DNA of 64,000 nucleotides from Sediminicola sp040566555 (GTDB lineage Bacteria > Bacteroidota > Bacteroidia > Flavobacteriales > Flavobacteriaceae): the NCBI RefSeq assembly GCF_040566555.1, contig NZ_JBEWYP010000011.1:40619-104618 (forward strand). Reading direction: 5' to 3'. Positions within the stretch are counted from its first letter, which is position 1. Each line of letters opens with the position of its first letter. A program made the translations under genes and the position numbers. Below the pieces are notes generated by a model. The model ran no database searches. It saw only the letters and a list, made by a program, of their open reading frames with translations, and had not been told where the DNA came from. Below are positions 1 through 8,465 of this stretch, in pieces.

Positions 1-1
1 C

Positions 2-436
2 GACGTCCTAAAAGGATTTGCCCTTGGGGCCGTGGATTATCTGAAAAAACCAATTGATGAAGAAGAATTGGTGGTGCGTATTGAAAGCCTTTTGTCCAGA
101 TTGGGTAAAAAAACTGTTGTTGCCCATGAGGATAAAAATTATTCTATTGGTAAATATCGATTGAACAGTGTCAATCAAGAATTGAGTTTTGAAAATGAGG
201 TAACATCTCTGACCAGTAGGGAAAATGAACTATTGGTTTATCTGGTCAATAACCCTAATCAGCTCTGCTCCCATAAGGATATCCTAATTCATTTGTGGGG
301 TAAGAACGATTACTTCAATAGAAAGAGTTTAAATGTATTCGTTTCCCATTTAAGGAGGTACCTCAGTAAAGATCCAAGTATAAAGATTGATAATGTACAC
401 GGCCAAGGTTTTATCCTAAAAGTAAATTCTCCCTGA
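2..436 (+). CDS. Response regulator, OmpR/PhoB family (5' end outside window)
   Basis: This is the C-terminal part of a two-component response regulator; the reading frame is open to the window edge, so the start lies upstream. The first ~30 visible residues are the end of a receiver domain, with the conserved Lys-Pro of the phosphorylation site (LKKPIDEEEL). After a linker comes a winged-helix DNA-binding domain of the OmpR type (LTSRENELLVYLVN, then VSHLRRYL and the wing GQGFILKV). By family it should bind DNA as a phosphorylated dimer. Its kinase partner and target genes are not visible here. A GTG at 32 lies inside the receiver domain and is not a real start. Confidence 0.9.
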   Translation, partial: DVLKGFALGAVDYLKKPIDEEELVVRIESLLSRLGKKTVVAHEDKNYSIGKYRLNSVNQELSFENEVTSLTSRENELLVYLVNNPNQLCSHKDILIHLWGKNDYFNRKSLNVFVSHLRRYLSKDPSIKIDNVHGQGFILKVNSP

Positions 437-517
437 GTTTTGGTAACCAAAAAAATAATTATTCAGTTGTAAAAGAGGATTTTAGTATATTTAGGGAGTA
501 TGAATTAATATCCTGTC

Positions 518-1786
518 ATGGAAACCTATGCCAATGCATTATTATATGCAATTCCCTTTTTTATTCTTTTGCTAGCCATTGAAATCGGCTACGGTTATTT
601 CATCAAAAATCAAATGCATAAGGTGCTGGATACTGTTTCTAGCATAAGCTCCGGATTGACCAATATTATAAAAGATTCCCTTGGCCTTGCCTTTATTGTG
701 ATCAGTTATCCTTTTTTAGTGGAACAACTGGCGGTAACAGAGATTAAAGCTACTTGGCTAGTTTGGGTTGTGGCTTTTGTAGTTATGGATTTTGCGGGCT
801 ATTGGAACCACAGATTGAGCCATAAGATCAATATATTTTGGAATCAGCATGTGATACATCACAGTAGTGAAGAATTCAATTTGGCCTGTGCTCTCCGCCA
901 GCCTATTTCAAATCTGATTGGATATTTTTCAATTTTATTGTTACCCGCAGCTTTATTGGGTGTTCCTTATGAGGTGATTGCTATTTTGGCTCCAGTACAT
1001 TTATTTGCCCAATTTTGGTATCATACGCAGCATATTGGTAAAATGGGCTGGGTAGAGAAAGTCCTGGTGACACCTTCCCAGCACAGAGTTCACCATGCTA
1101 TTAACCCGGAGTATATCGACAAGAATCTTGGACAGATTTTGTGCATATGGGATCGGATGTTTGGAACATTCCAAGAAGAACTGGACGACGTCCCACCTCA
1201 GTTCGGGGTGTTAAAACAGGCAGCTACTTGGAACCCTGTGCATATTAATTTTCAGCATTTTTGGAATATGTTGAAGGATGCTTGGAGAACTGGGAATTAT
1301 TGGGACAAAATTAGAATTTGGTTTATGCCTACCGGATGGAGACCGGAGGATGTCAAGGAGAAATATCCCATTACCATCATAGAGGATGTTTATCACTTTA
1401 AAAGGTATAAAACAGTGGCGTCGTCAAGGCTAAAGGCCTATGTGATTTTTCAAATGTTGTTCAGTGTACTCCTTTTGCTGTTTATGTTTTATAGTTACAG
1501 CGTTATTGGTTTTGATGGGCTATTGTTATTTGGAGCTTTTGTATTTGTTGGCATCTATGGGTATTCGTCTTTAATGGATAGAAGTAAGGTTGCTGTGTAT
1601 ATTGAGGTGGCAAGGGGTCTGTGCGGGATCGGAATAATTGTTTATACCGGAGGTTGGTTCGGGCTAGATAGCTTTATGCCCTTTGGTGAAATACTTATGG
1701 CTGGTTATTTTATAATCACCATAGTCTTTGGTATATACTTCACTTATTTTGAGAAAGAAGAGCAGGATATTCTGTCTGTAGCCTAA
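518..1786 (+). CDS. Sterol desaturase / fatty acid hydroxylase family membrane protein
   Basis: This is a multi-pass membrane di-iron oxygenase of the sterol desaturase superfamily. The iron-binding histidine clusters are visible: HRLSH near residues 98-102, HVIHH near 111-115, HTQH near 169-172 and HRVHH near 189-193. Hydrophobic segments near 9-25, 55-70, 80-95, 135-165 and three to four more after 315 indicate membrane insertion. At 422 residues it is longer than minimal family members because of the extra C-terminal membrane helices. The substrate cannot be told from sequence; the family acts on sterols, fatty acids, carotenoids or alkylglycerols. It stands alone between a regulator tail and a convergent operon. 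Confidence 0.85.
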   Translation: METYANALLYAIPFFILLLAIEIGYGYFIKNQMHKVLDTVSSISSGLTNIIKDSLGLAFIVISYPFLVEQLAVTEIKATWLVWVVAFVVMDFAGYWNHRLSHKINIFWNQHVIHHSSEEFNLACALRQPISNLIGYFSILLLPAALLGVPYEVIAILAPVHLFAQFWYHTQHIGKMGWVEKVLVTPSQHRVHHAINPEYIDKNLGQILCIWDRMFGTFQEELDDVPPQFGVLKQAATWNPVHINFQHFWNMLKDAWRTGNYWDKIRIWFMPTGWRPEDVKEKYPITIIEDVYHFKRYKTVASSRLKAYVIFQMLFSVLLLLFMFYSYSVIGFDGLLLFGAFVFVGIYGYSSLMDRSKVAVYIEVARGLCGIGIIVYTGGWFGLDSFMPFGEILMAGYFIITIVFGIYFTYFEKEEQDILSVA

Positions 1787-1808
1787 TCACTTATTTTTAT
1801 AAAAAACC

Positions 1809-2075
1809 TTACAACTTATTTCTAAGTTCCTTGTCTACTAGGGCGATATAAAGCTTCATAGCTTGCTTCGGTTTTATATCTTTGGCCTGTATCATTGCAT
1901 TGGCCTTAAATGCATTGATTAGTGGTGTGCTGCTTCCTGGGTGGTTGAAGTTCTCATTCGCAATGCGATAATACGCATAGAGCTTTAGCAGAAGATCAGC
2001 AGGTAGGGGTTCTGTAAAGTCATTCACAAAGGCAACAGCTTCGGAAAATTTTGTATTTAATTTATCACTCGTCAT
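1809..2075 (-). CDS. Acyl-CoA-binding protein (ACBP family)
   Basis: This small soluble protein resembles acyl-CoA-binding proteins: a four-helix bundle that holds long-chain acyl-CoA in the cytoplasm. Visible family features are F-x-E-A-V-A-F-V-N near the N-terminus, the LLKLYAYYRIANE segment (family: LL.LY.LYKQAT.GD) and a second conserved helix, LINAFKANAMIQ. I start at MTSDKLNTKF, residue 8 of the longest frame, which gives 88 residues, close to the family norm; the longer start at 2096 is possible. It overlaps the end of psd by 11 bp, so it is the last gene of a phospholipid synthesis operon. ACBPs are mainly eukaryotic and patchy in bacteria. Confidence 0.75.
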   Translation of the reverse strand: MTSDKLNTKFSEAVAFVNDFTEPLPADLLLKLYAYYRIANENFNHPGSSTPLINAFKANAMIQAKDIKPKQAMKLYIALVDKELRNKL

Positions 2076-2733
2076 CCTGACTTTTAAGTATGGCAATACA
2101 GGTTTTGGCTCCTGTAACTTTTTGGTTCAATTTTACCGTAATTGGACAATCTAAAGGTAAGAACAAATCTACCCTAGAACCAAATTTAATAAAACCACCA
2201 TCCTCACCTTGCCGGACACTATCTCCTTCAATGGCATAATTTACGATTCTTTTGGCCATTGCCCCAGCTATTTGTCGGTACAGGATATCGCCAAATTTGG
2301 GAGTTTTTATGACTACAGTGGTTCGTTCGTTTTCGGTACTCGCTTTTGGGTGCCAGGCAACTAGGTATTTTCCAGGGTGATATTTGGAATATTTAACTAC
2401 TCCACTCACAGGATACCTTGTGACATGTACATTGATGGGGGACATAAAAATAGAGACTTGTTTTCTTCTATCCTTAAAGTACTCCGTTTCCTCTACTTCT
2501 TCAATAACAACAACCTTCCCATCTACGGGTGCCAATATCTCGTCAAAGTTTTTGATGACCTTTCGTTTAGGATTTCTAAAAAACTGAAGGATCATTACCA
2601 AAATAAATAGGGCAAAGATCTGTATGGCAAGTCTGGCCCAGGTAATATCAATAAAAAAATGGGCCAAAAGACTGATGGAAGCAACGATCAGAAATGTAAT
2701 TAAAATGATTTTTTGACCTTCTTTATGAAACAT
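2065..2733 (-). CDS. psd: Phosphatidylserine decarboxylase proenzyme (short type)
   Basis: It converts phosphatidylserine to phosphatidylethanolamine at the membrane, using a pyruvoyl group made by self-cleavage. The cleavage site is the Gly-Ser of FIKFGSRVD (about residues 185-186), so Ser186 would become the pyruvoyl group. Two N-terminal hydrophobic segments (about 8-30 and 34-52) anchor the protein. Conserved blocks are APVDGKVV, FMSPINVHVTRYPVSG and the histidine of YHPGKY. At 222 residues it fits the short class typical of Bacteroidota. It overlaps cdsA by 11 bp and the acyl-CoA-binding protein gene by 11 bp, which implies one transcript and possible translational coupling. Confidence 0.93.
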   Translation of the reverse strand: MFHKEGQKIILITFLIVASISLLAHFFIDITWARLAIQIFALFILVMILQFFRNPKRKVIKNFDEILAPVDGKVVVIEEVEETEYFKDRRKQVSIFMSPINVHVTRYPVSGVVKYSKYHPGKYLVAWHPKASTENERTTVVIKTPKFGDILYRQIAGAMAKRIVNYAIEGDSVRQGEDGGFIKFGSRVDLFLPLDCPITVKLNQKVTGAKTCIAILKSQDDE

Positions 2734-3526
2734 ATGAAAAGATATTTAACGTTAAATAAGCAAATGGGGCGGCAAAGACCAAACTGTCCAACCTATCCAA
2801 CATGCCTCCATGACCGGGCAATATGGCGCCGCTGTCCTTGACCCCTGCGCTTCTTTTGAATTTAGATTCTATTAAGTCGCCCAAACTACCGGTAACAACA
2901 ATCACTACGGCTAAAATCAACCATTCCTGAAGGGAGAGGTTGGTTTCATAGGATGACATGATATATGCCGCAACCAGGGCGAAAACTAGTCCTCCAAAAG
3001 TTCCTTCAATTGTTTTTTTAGGAGAAACTGCGGGATAAAGTTTGGTTCTTCCTATACTTCTTCCTACCAAGTAGGCAAAAGAATCATTTACCCAAATGAG
3101 GATAAAAATACCCATGATCAAAAACTGGGCAAATTCGTCATCCTTATAAGGTATCATGGTAAGAAAAATACAGCCTCCACCTATATAAAATAAACCAAAT
3201 AGGAATTTCTGCAAAGTGTTGAGATGAATTTCTTTTTTGTTGAAGAGGAAAACCAGTAGTGCTAAATTAATGGTAATTGTCGTTAACATCAAAATATTGA
3301 TGACTACTTGGTCCTGAATAATATATATAAAGGCCCACCAAAGAATCAAATAGGCCAAATAGATATGGTATCCTTTCAGTTTTACAATACGCTTGTATTC
3401 ATGTAAACAGGCCAATCCGAAGGCCATAAACAAAAAGTCAAAGGCATCTGAGCTAAGAAAAATAGCAGATAGTAATAAAAAGACATAGACGACACCCGTT
3501 ATTAGGCGCCTTAGAATTTCTCTCAT
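2723..3526 (-). CDS. cdsA: Phosphatidate cytidylyltransferase (CDP-diglyceride synthase)
   Basis: This polytopic membrane enzyme makes CDP-diacylglycerol from CTP and phosphatidate, the branch point for all phospholipids. The family signature lies near the C-terminus: SKFKRSAGVKDSG followed by LPGHGGMLDRLDS, with the metal-binding Asp residues. About eight hydrophobic segments are visible. The length of 267 residues is normal. It overlaps psd and follows the LUD-domain gene by 3 nt, so the order LUD-cdsA-psd-ACBP forms a compact operon that covers CDP-DAG synthesis and phosphatidylethanolamine formation. Confidence 0.95.
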   Translation of the reverse strand: MREILRRLITGVVYVFLLLSAIFLSSDAFDFLFMAFGLACLHEYKRIVKLKGYHIYLAYLILWWAFIYIIQDQVVINILMLTTITINLALLVFLFNKKEIHLNTLQKFLFGLFYIGGGCIFLTMIPYKDDEFAQFLIMGIFILIWVNDSFAYLVGRSIGRTKLYPAVSPKKTIEGTFGGLVFALVAAYIMSSYETNLSLQEWLILAVVIVVTGSLGDLIESKFKRSAGVKDSGAILPGHGGMLDRLDSLVFAAPFAYLTLNIFSYVS

Positions 3527-3529
3527 AAG

Positions 3530-4141
3530 TTAAAGGTCTTCCAGAAGTAAAAGATATAAATTTTTTGAACTACTTCCGTAAGAGAGGAAATCATCTTTGT
3601 CCTCCGTATTGGACTGAAAATGTTTAATGGTTGTAATGTTGGCCGGAATGCTGTTTTTATATTTCTTCTTAATGTTCTTTAAACCTTCTCCAATAGATTC
3701 TACCAGTTGACTGGTCGTGGCAAAAACAATAAGATTTTCTGGTAAATCGTGTAGTTTGTACTCTTTTAATTGGTTGGAGCATACTAAAATGGACCCGTTT
3801 TGGGCTATGAGTTGCTCGCAAGTGGTAAAAAATACCTTGCTCTTGGTTGGACTGTTTGTAAATAGCAGCCCTTGTTTGGAAAACCTGTCTTCCAATCTGT
3901 CATCTATGGAAAAGAAGGCATGGTCTTGCCATTGATTTTCAACAATAATATTGTCTAGAGCCTCGGCAATTTCTGAAAAGGAATCGCAGTATAGGAATTT
4001 ACCACCATTCTTTTTAAAGTGAATCGTAAATTTTTCGTCCACAGGTATATTGAGGTCAGGCATATGTAGCCCTCTGGTTTCAGCAGTTTCCCTTGAAACC
4101 TTCTTCTTTCCACCCCCAAATAGTTTATCAAATAGACCCAT
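3530..4141 (-). CDS. LUD domain-containing protein (LutC/YkgG-like)
   Basis: This 203-residue soluble protein matches the LUD fold found in lactate-utilization proteins LutB/LutC. After a basic N-terminal tail (FGGGKKKVSRE) come blocks usual for the family: FFSIDDRLEDRF, FTTCEQLIAQNGSILVCS and a C-terminal LYLLLLEDL. No Fe-S cysteine clusters of LutA/LutB are present and no other lut genes are nearby. It is the first gene of the cdsA-psd operon (3-nt gap). That context does not suggest lactate metabolism, so its role here is unknown. Confidence 0.75.
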   Translation of the reverse strand: MGLFDKLFGGGKKKVSRETAETRGLHMPDLNIPVDEKFTIHFKKNGGKFLYCDSFSEIAEALDNIIVENQWQDHAFFSIDDRLEDRFSKQGLLFTNSPTKSKVFFTTCEQLIAQNGSILVCSNQLKEYKLHDLPENLIVFATTSQLVESIGEGLKNIKKKYKNSIPANITTIKHFQSNTEDKDDFLSYGSSSKNLYLLLLEDL

Positions 4142-4182
4142 AGCTGTTTATACGATCTTCAATTTATGGCATAAAGTAAAGC

Positions 4183-4208
4183 AAAAGACGTGTAATAACA
4201 CGTCTTTT
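4183..4208 (-). terminator. Rho-independent terminator after ftsH
   Basis: A perfect 11-bp stem, AAAAGACGTGT / ACACGTCTTTT, closes a 4-nt loop just beyond the ftsH stop. The U-rich 3' arm on the minus strand fits intrinsic termination. It separates rsfS-ftsH from the LUD-cdsA-psd operon; some readthrough may supply the latter. Confidence 0.8.
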
Positions 4209-4212
4209 GTTT

Positions 4213-6195
4213 CTAAGATTCTAGTTCTTCTTTTGGTAATACTTCGTTATCGAGTTTTTCTTGGCCTTGAGCATCAAATTCTTTGTCGAATGGTCTTTTG
4301 CCAAAAATCTTTTCCAAATCGTCTTTAAAGATAACTTCCTTTTCCAAAAGGCGTTCTGCCAATTCGGTAAGTTTATCCTTATGTTTAAATAGAAGTTCAA
4401 CAGCCCTCTTGTATTGTTCCTCTATTAGTTTGGAAATTTCCCTATCAATTTTCTGAGCGGTATCCTCGCTATATGGCTTGGAAAATCCAAACTCGTTCTG
4501 ACCAGAGGAATCATAGTAGGTAAGGTTTCCTATCTCATCATTAAGGCCATAGATGGTCACCATTGCCCTTGCTTGTTTAGTCACCTTTTCAAGGTCACTC
4601 AAGGCACCCGTGGAAATTTTATCGAACATCACCTTCTCGGCAGCTCTTCCTCCTAAGGTGGCACACATCTCATCCTTCATTTGATCCGGTCTAACGATAA
4701 GTCGCTCTTCCGGTAAATACCATGCTGCCCCCAAAGATTGTCCTCTAGGCACAATTGTTACCTTTACCAAGGGAGCAGCATGTTCTAACATCCAGCTAAC
4801 AGTGGCATGTCCGGCTTCATGATAGGCGATGGTTTTTTTCTCACCTGGGGTGATGATTTTATTTTTCTTTTCAAGACCTCCTACGATCCTATCTACGGCA
4901 TCCAGGAAATCTTGTTTTGTTACGGCCTTTTTCTCTTTTCTGGCGGCGATAAGTGCGGCCTCGTTACATACGTTGGCTATATCTGCACCTGAGAAACCTG
5001 GCGTTTGTCTTGCAAGAAAATCAAGATCCAGCGTTTCTGCAGTTTTTATCGGTCTAAGGTGAACCTCAAAAATTTCCTTACGTTCGTTAAGATCAGGAAG
5101 ATCCACATAGATCTGTCTATCGAACCTACCAGCTCTCATAAGGGCCTTGTCCAACACATCCGCACGGTTTGTGGCTGCCAATACAATAACATTTGTATTG
5201 GTTCCAAAACCATCCATTTCTGTCAGTAATTGGTTCAAGGTATTTTCCCTTTCATCGTTGGACCCGGTAAAATTATTTTTCCCTCTTGCCCTACCAATGG
5301 CATCTATCTCATCGATAAATATAATGGCCGGGGATTTATCCTTTGCTTGTTTGAAAAGATCACGTACCCTTGAGGCACCAACCCCTACGAACATTTCTAC
5401 GAAGTCTGATCCAGACAATGAAAAGAAAGGAACTTTGGCTTCACCTGCAACGGCTTTGGCCAATAATGTTTTACCTGTTCCAGGAGGTCCTACCAATAAG
5501 GCACCTTTAGGAATTTTTCCACCCAAAGAGGTGTATTTATCTGGATTTCTAAGGAATTCAACTATTTCCTCTACTTCTTCTTTTGCCCCTTCGAGACCGG
5601 CTACATCCTTAAAGGAAGTCCTTGTATCTGTTTTCTCGTCGAAAAGTTTTGCTTTAGATTTACCTATGTTGAAGATCTGTCCTCCAGCTCCTCCACCGGC
5701 ACCACCAGACATTCTGCGCATCAAATAGATCCAAATACCTATGATTAGTACAAATGGCAGTAAAGTCAAGAGAAGGTCTCCCAAGACGTTAGATTCCGTG
5801 TCGTAATCGACAATGGTATCCAGGTTGTTCTCCTTTTTAATATTTTTTATCTCGTTCTCAAAGTTCTGTAAATCCCCATAGTCCAATATGTACTGTGGCG
5901 TCACTCCCTGTGTAAGTGCAAAAGATTTTTCTGCCACATCCTTGTGAACGTCCTTGTTTAAAGCCTCCTCGGTAAGGAAGACCTTAGCCTGACGGGTATT
6001 GGTAATAATAAGAATTTTAGAAATATCCCCGTTCCTCAGATATTCTTGTAGCTCAGAAGAGGTGGTTTTTTTGGTGCTATTGAAATTACCGCTACCGAAA
6101 AATTGGAAACCGATTAGCAACATAGCAATTAAACCATAAATCCACCATGAGCTGAATTTTGGTTTTTTTGGACTTGTATTATTTTCTTTAGCCAT
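4213..6195 (-). CDS. ftsH: ATP-dependent zinc metalloprotease FtsH
   Basis: This membrane-anchored AAA+ protease degrades misfolded membrane proteins and short-lived regulators. Two transmembrane segments (about 17-34 and 139-159) flank a periplasmic domain. The AAA module has Walker A GPPGTGKT at 236-243, Walker B IIFIDEID at 291-298 and the arginine-finger region ATNRADVLDKALMRAGRFDR at 341-360. The zinc site is HEAGH at 459-463. A Gly-rich linker (about 163-172) follows TM2. Length is 660 residues, normal for Bacteroidota. It lies 9 nt after rsfS, so the two are probably co-transcribed. A terminator follows its stop. Confidence 0.98.
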   Translation of the reverse strand: MAKENNTSPKKPKFSSWWIYGLIAMLLIGFQFFGSGNFNSTKKTTSSELQEYLRNGDISKILIITNTRQAKVFLTEEALNKDVHKDVAEKSFALTQGVTPQYILDYGDLQNFENEIKNIKKENNLDTIVDYDTESNVLGDLLLTLLPFVLIIGIWIYLMRRMSGGAGGGAGGQIFNIGKSKAKLFDEKTDTRTSFKDVAGLEGAKEEVEEIVEFLRNPDKYTSLGGKIPKGALLVGPPGTGKTLLAKAVAGEAKVPFFSLSGSDFVEMFVGVGASRVRDLFKQAKDKSPAIIFIDEIDAIGRARGKNNFTGSNDERENTLNQLLTEMDGFGTNTNVIVLAATNRADVLDKALMRAGRFDRQIYVDLPDLNERKEIFEVHLRPIKTAETLDLDFLARQTPGFSGADIANVCNEAALIAARKEKKAVTKQDFLDAVDRIVGGLEKKNKIITPGEKKTIAYHEAGHATVSWMLEHAAPLVKVTIVPRGQSLGAAWYLPEERLIVRPDQMKDEMCATLGGRAAEKVMFDKISTGALSDLEKVTKQARAMVTIYGLNDEIGNLTYYDSSGQNEFGFSKPYSEDTAQKIDREISKLIEEQYKRAVELLFKHKDKLTELAERLLEKEVIFKDDLEKIFGKRPFDKEFDAQGQEKLDNEVLPKEELES

Positions 6196-6204
6196 TATTT
6201 TTTT

Positions 6205-6582
6205 TTACTTATTAAAACTACTTTCAATAGCGGTTACCTTCGCATCGCCCCATAGACCTTCTATGTCATAATATTCCCTGGTTTGCGTCTGGAAGACATG
6301 CACCACAACATTTACGTAGTCCATTAAGACCCACTCCGAATTGTCGGAACCTTCAACGTGCCAAGGCTTATCTTTTAAGCCCTTGCTTACAGTTTTTTGG
6401 ATTGAGTTGACGATTGCATTTACATGCGTATTGGAAGTACCATCACAGATAATAAAGTAATCACATACAGTGTTCTCAATTTCTCTAAGATCGAGGATAT
6501 TTATATGATTTCCTTTTACTTCTTCTATTCCGAATAAAATTGAAGTGATTAATTCATCTTGACTAACTTTACTATTCTGCAT
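6205..6582 (-). CDS. rsfS: Ribosomal silencing factor RsfS
   Basis: RsfS binds ribosomal protein uL14 on the large subunit and blocks subunit joining when nutrients are scarce. The family core is clear: ENTVCDYFIICDGTSNTHV (about residues 36-54), followed by KPWHVEG and WVLMDYVNVVVHVF (about 88-101) and YYDIEGLW. Length 125 is normal. It is the first gene of the rsfS-ftsH pair and is divergent from birA, with a possible promoter -7 element between them. Confidence 0.95.
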   Translation of the reverse strand: MQNSKVSQDELITSILFGIEEVKGNHINILDLREIENTVCDYFIICDGTSNTHVNAIVNSIQKTVSKGLKDKPWHVEGSDNSEWVLMDYVNVVVHVFQTQTREYYDIEGLWGDAKVTAIESSFNK

Positions 6583-6601
6583 TCAAAAATTTTATATTTT
6601 A

Positions 6602-6609
6602 CAAAGTTA
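6602..6609 (-). promoter_or_regulatory. Candidate -7 element for rsfS-ftsH
   Basis: On the minus strand TAACTTTG matches the Bacteroidota -7 consensus TAnnTTTG exactly, 19 nt before the rsfS ATG. I find no good TTTG -33 box at the usual spacing, because the upstream sequence is A-rich. The call rests on one box and is tentative. Confidence 0.4.
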
Positions 6610-6675
6610 TTGTTTTTTTGTTTTTTTAGCTATTGTTTTTAACATAAGATTGTGCAAGAAAACAACTACTTACCT

Positions 6676-7416
6676 ATGCAGATAATCAAACTTAATGCCA
6701 CGGAATCCACAAATGCATACTTAAAGGAGTTATTGGCAGAGGTTGCACTGAAAGATTTTACGGTTGTAATGGCCCGTGAACAATCTAAAGGGAGAGGACA
6801 AATGGGCACCGTATGGGAGTCAGAACCCGGTAAAAACCTGACCTTTAGTGTGTTGAAGAGGTTTGATAATTTTTTGGTATCCAATCAATTTATGATCAAT
6901 GTATTGGTTTCTATGGCGCTATATGAGCATTTAAAGAAGCTTCATATACCCGATCTACGTGTAAAATGGCCAAACGACATTCTGTCAGGTCACCATAAGA
7001 TAGCCGGTATCCTAATCGAAAATATCCTTTCTGGTGATAAAATTCAGTCTTCCGTCATAGGAATTGGACTAAATGTGAACCAAATCCACTTCAATAATCT
7101 TCCAAATGTTTCTTCCTTAAAACTGATTTCAGGTAAAAATTTGGACTTGGAAGAACTTTTAAAGTCGCTTTTAGAAACAATGGGGGAGATGTTTGACATC
7201 TTAAAGTCCAAAAATTCCACAAAAGGAAACGCACTCCTTGAAAAATACAAAAGTGTGCTCTTTAGAAAAGATAAGCCTTCCACTTTCAGAAATGAGAATG
7301 ACGAATTATTTATGGGTTTCATCACCGATGTTTCCCAAGAAGGGAAACTCATCATTACCTTGGAAGATGGTATAAAAAAAGAATTTGGTCTAAAGGAAAT
7401 TAAATTATTGTACTAG
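6676..7416 (+). CDS. birA: Biotin--[acetyl-CoA-carboxylase] ligase
   Basis: It attaches biotin to carrier proteins such as acetyl-CoA carboxylase and the pyruvate carboxylase encoded at 18744. Motifs are STNAYLKE near the N-terminus, the biotin/AMP loop EQSKGRGQMG, then KWPNDIL, KIAGILIEN and GIGLNVN. There is no N-terminal helix-turn-helix, so it is a monofunctional ligase rather than a repressor-ligase. I start at the ATG giving MQIIKLNATESTN, which fits family N-termini; a GTG at 6652 would add eight residues. The 3' end overlaps the convergent SRPBCC gene by 4 bp. Confidence 0.92.
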   Translation: MQIIKLNATESTNAYLKELLAEVALKDFTVVMAREQSKGRGQMGTVWESEPGKNLTFSVLKRFDNFLVSNQFMINVLVSMALYEHLKKLHIPDLRVKWPNDILSGHHKIAGILIENILSGDKIQSSVIGIGLNVNQIHFNNLPNVSSLKLISGKNLDLEELLKSLLETMGEMFDILKSKNSTKGNALLEKYKSVLFRKDKPSTFRNENDELFMGFITDVSQEGKLIITLEDGIKKEFGLKEIKLLY

Positions 7417-7805
7417 ATTTTATGAAGGTTTTCGGATAGGGTTCCCATAAAATTAGTGATGGGCGTTTTTATCATCATGGCCATCATGGCGTTAAATTCG
7501 CCTTCGAAACTTAGTACAACGTCACTTTCATTTTCCCCTAGGGAAACTATATCTGCCGTAAGTGTAAAGGGTAGTTTATCGCTGGCAGCACCCAAAACAA
7601 CCTTGTCGTAAGGGTTTTTGTCCTTTAGCTTTAAAACAATTTCGGGCATTCCTTTTAAGGCGAATAAAAATTTATCTTCACCCAAAACTTCAAATTTACT
7701 AATGTTTTCAGGCATCAATTTTTCAAAATTTTTGATATCAAGCAAAAAATCGTAGACTTCCTTATCGCTTTTTGCTATTGTTTTTTTCGGAGTTTCAATA
7801 TGCAT
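7413..7805 (-). CDS. SRPBCC (START-like) family protein
   Basis: This 130-residue soluble protein has the size and pattern of SRPBCC/polyketide-cyclase-like folds: an N-terminal strand, then helices containing KEVYDFLLDIKNFEKLMP, a run of antiparallel strands and a long C-terminal helix. Family members bind hydrophobic ligands in a deep cavity; no ligand can be named here. It starts 6 nt after pyrE and is probably in the same transcript. Its last 4 bp overlap the end of birA on the other strand. Confidence 0.7.
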   Translation of the reverse strand: MHIETPKKTIAKSDKEVYDFLLDIKNFEKLMPENISKFEVLGEDKFLFALKGMPEIVLKLKDKNPYDKVVLGAASDKLPFTLTADIVSLGENESDVVLSFEGEFNAMMAMMIKTPITNFMGTLSENLHKI

Positions 7806-7811
7806 ATTAAG

Positions 7812-8453
7812 TTATTTTTTCCATTCTGCAGGATTGTTTTTCCATGCAAGAAGTGTGTTCAATTGAGCTTCTTTGATATAATTGGTCTCTGATGCCTGTT
7901 TTATCAGATGATCGTAATCACTCAGGGTGTGCAGTTCTACGCCTTTTTCTTTAAAATTGTCGAGTGCGACGGAAAAACCATAGGTAAAGATGGCGATCAT
8001 TCCTTTAATATTGGCGCCACTTTCCTTAAGGGCATCTACCGCATTTAAGCTACTTTTTCCTGTACTAATTAAATCTTCGATGACCACAACGTTTTGATTG
8101 GCTTCCAAATAACCCTCAATTTGGTTTTGTCTTCCGTGAGATTTAGGTTCTGGGCGTACATAGACAAAAGGTAGGCCCAAAGATTCAGCAACCAGCATGC
8201 CAATACCAATGGCACCGGTAGCTACCCCAGCAATCACATCTGGCTTTCCATAAAGGTTTTCTACTTGCTTGGCCATCTCATCGCGCACAAAATTTCTTAT
8301 GGTAGGATAGGACAAGATTATTCTATTGTCACAGTAGATTGGAGATTTCCAACCCGAAGCCCATGTAAATGGATTTTCAGGTGTCAACTTTATTGCATTA
8401 ATTTGCAACAAAAGCTCTGCTGTTTTTTTTGCGGTGTCTTTATTTAAAACCAT
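7812..8453 (-). CDS. pyrE: Orotate phosphoribosyltransferase
   Basis: It joins orotate and PRPP to form orotidine 5'-phosphate in pyrimidine synthesis. The PRPP-binding signature VVVIEDLISTGKSSLNAVDA is present in the C-terminal half; substrate-binding blocks WASGWKSPIYCDNR and GVATGAIGIG precede it. I start at MVLNKDTAKK (8453), giving 213 residues, the family norm; a longer upstream frame would add 39 atypical residues that overlap the Nudix gene. Its start lies within bases of the divergent Nudix start, so any pyrE promoter lies inside the Nudix reading frame. Confidence 0.95.
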   Translation of the reverse strand: MVLNKDTAKKTAELLLQINAIKLTPENPFTWASGWKSPIYCDNRIILSYPTIRNFVRDEMAKQVENLYGKPDVIAGVATGAIGIGMLVAESLGLPFVYVRPEPKSHGRQNQIEGYLEANQNVVVIEDLISTGKSSLNAVDALKESGANIKGMIAIFTYGFSVALDNFKEKGVELHTLSDYDHLIKQASETNYIKEAQLNTLLAWKNNPAEWKK

Positions 8454-8457
8454 GACG

Positions 8458-8465
8458 CAAATGTA
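8458..8465 (-). promoter_or_regulatory. Candidate -7 element for pyrE, inside the Nudix start
   Basis: TACATTTG on the minus strand matches TAnnTTTG exactly and ends 4 nt before the pyrE ATG. If used, the pyrE mRNA would be leaderless or nearly so. It overlaps the start codon of the divergent Nudix gene. There is no TTTG at -33 spacing, so the call is tentative. Confidence 0.4.

Noticed and set aside
430..455. Hairpin TTTTGG-TAA-CCAAAA after the response regulator gene as terminator
   Set aside because: Short stem, and an A run instead of a T run follows it on the plus strand.
5147..5728. 193-codon open frame antisense to ftsH
   Set aside because: Its sequence mirrors the strongly conserved AAA domain on the other strand; composition is Ser/Pro-rich with no family, as expected of a shadow frame.
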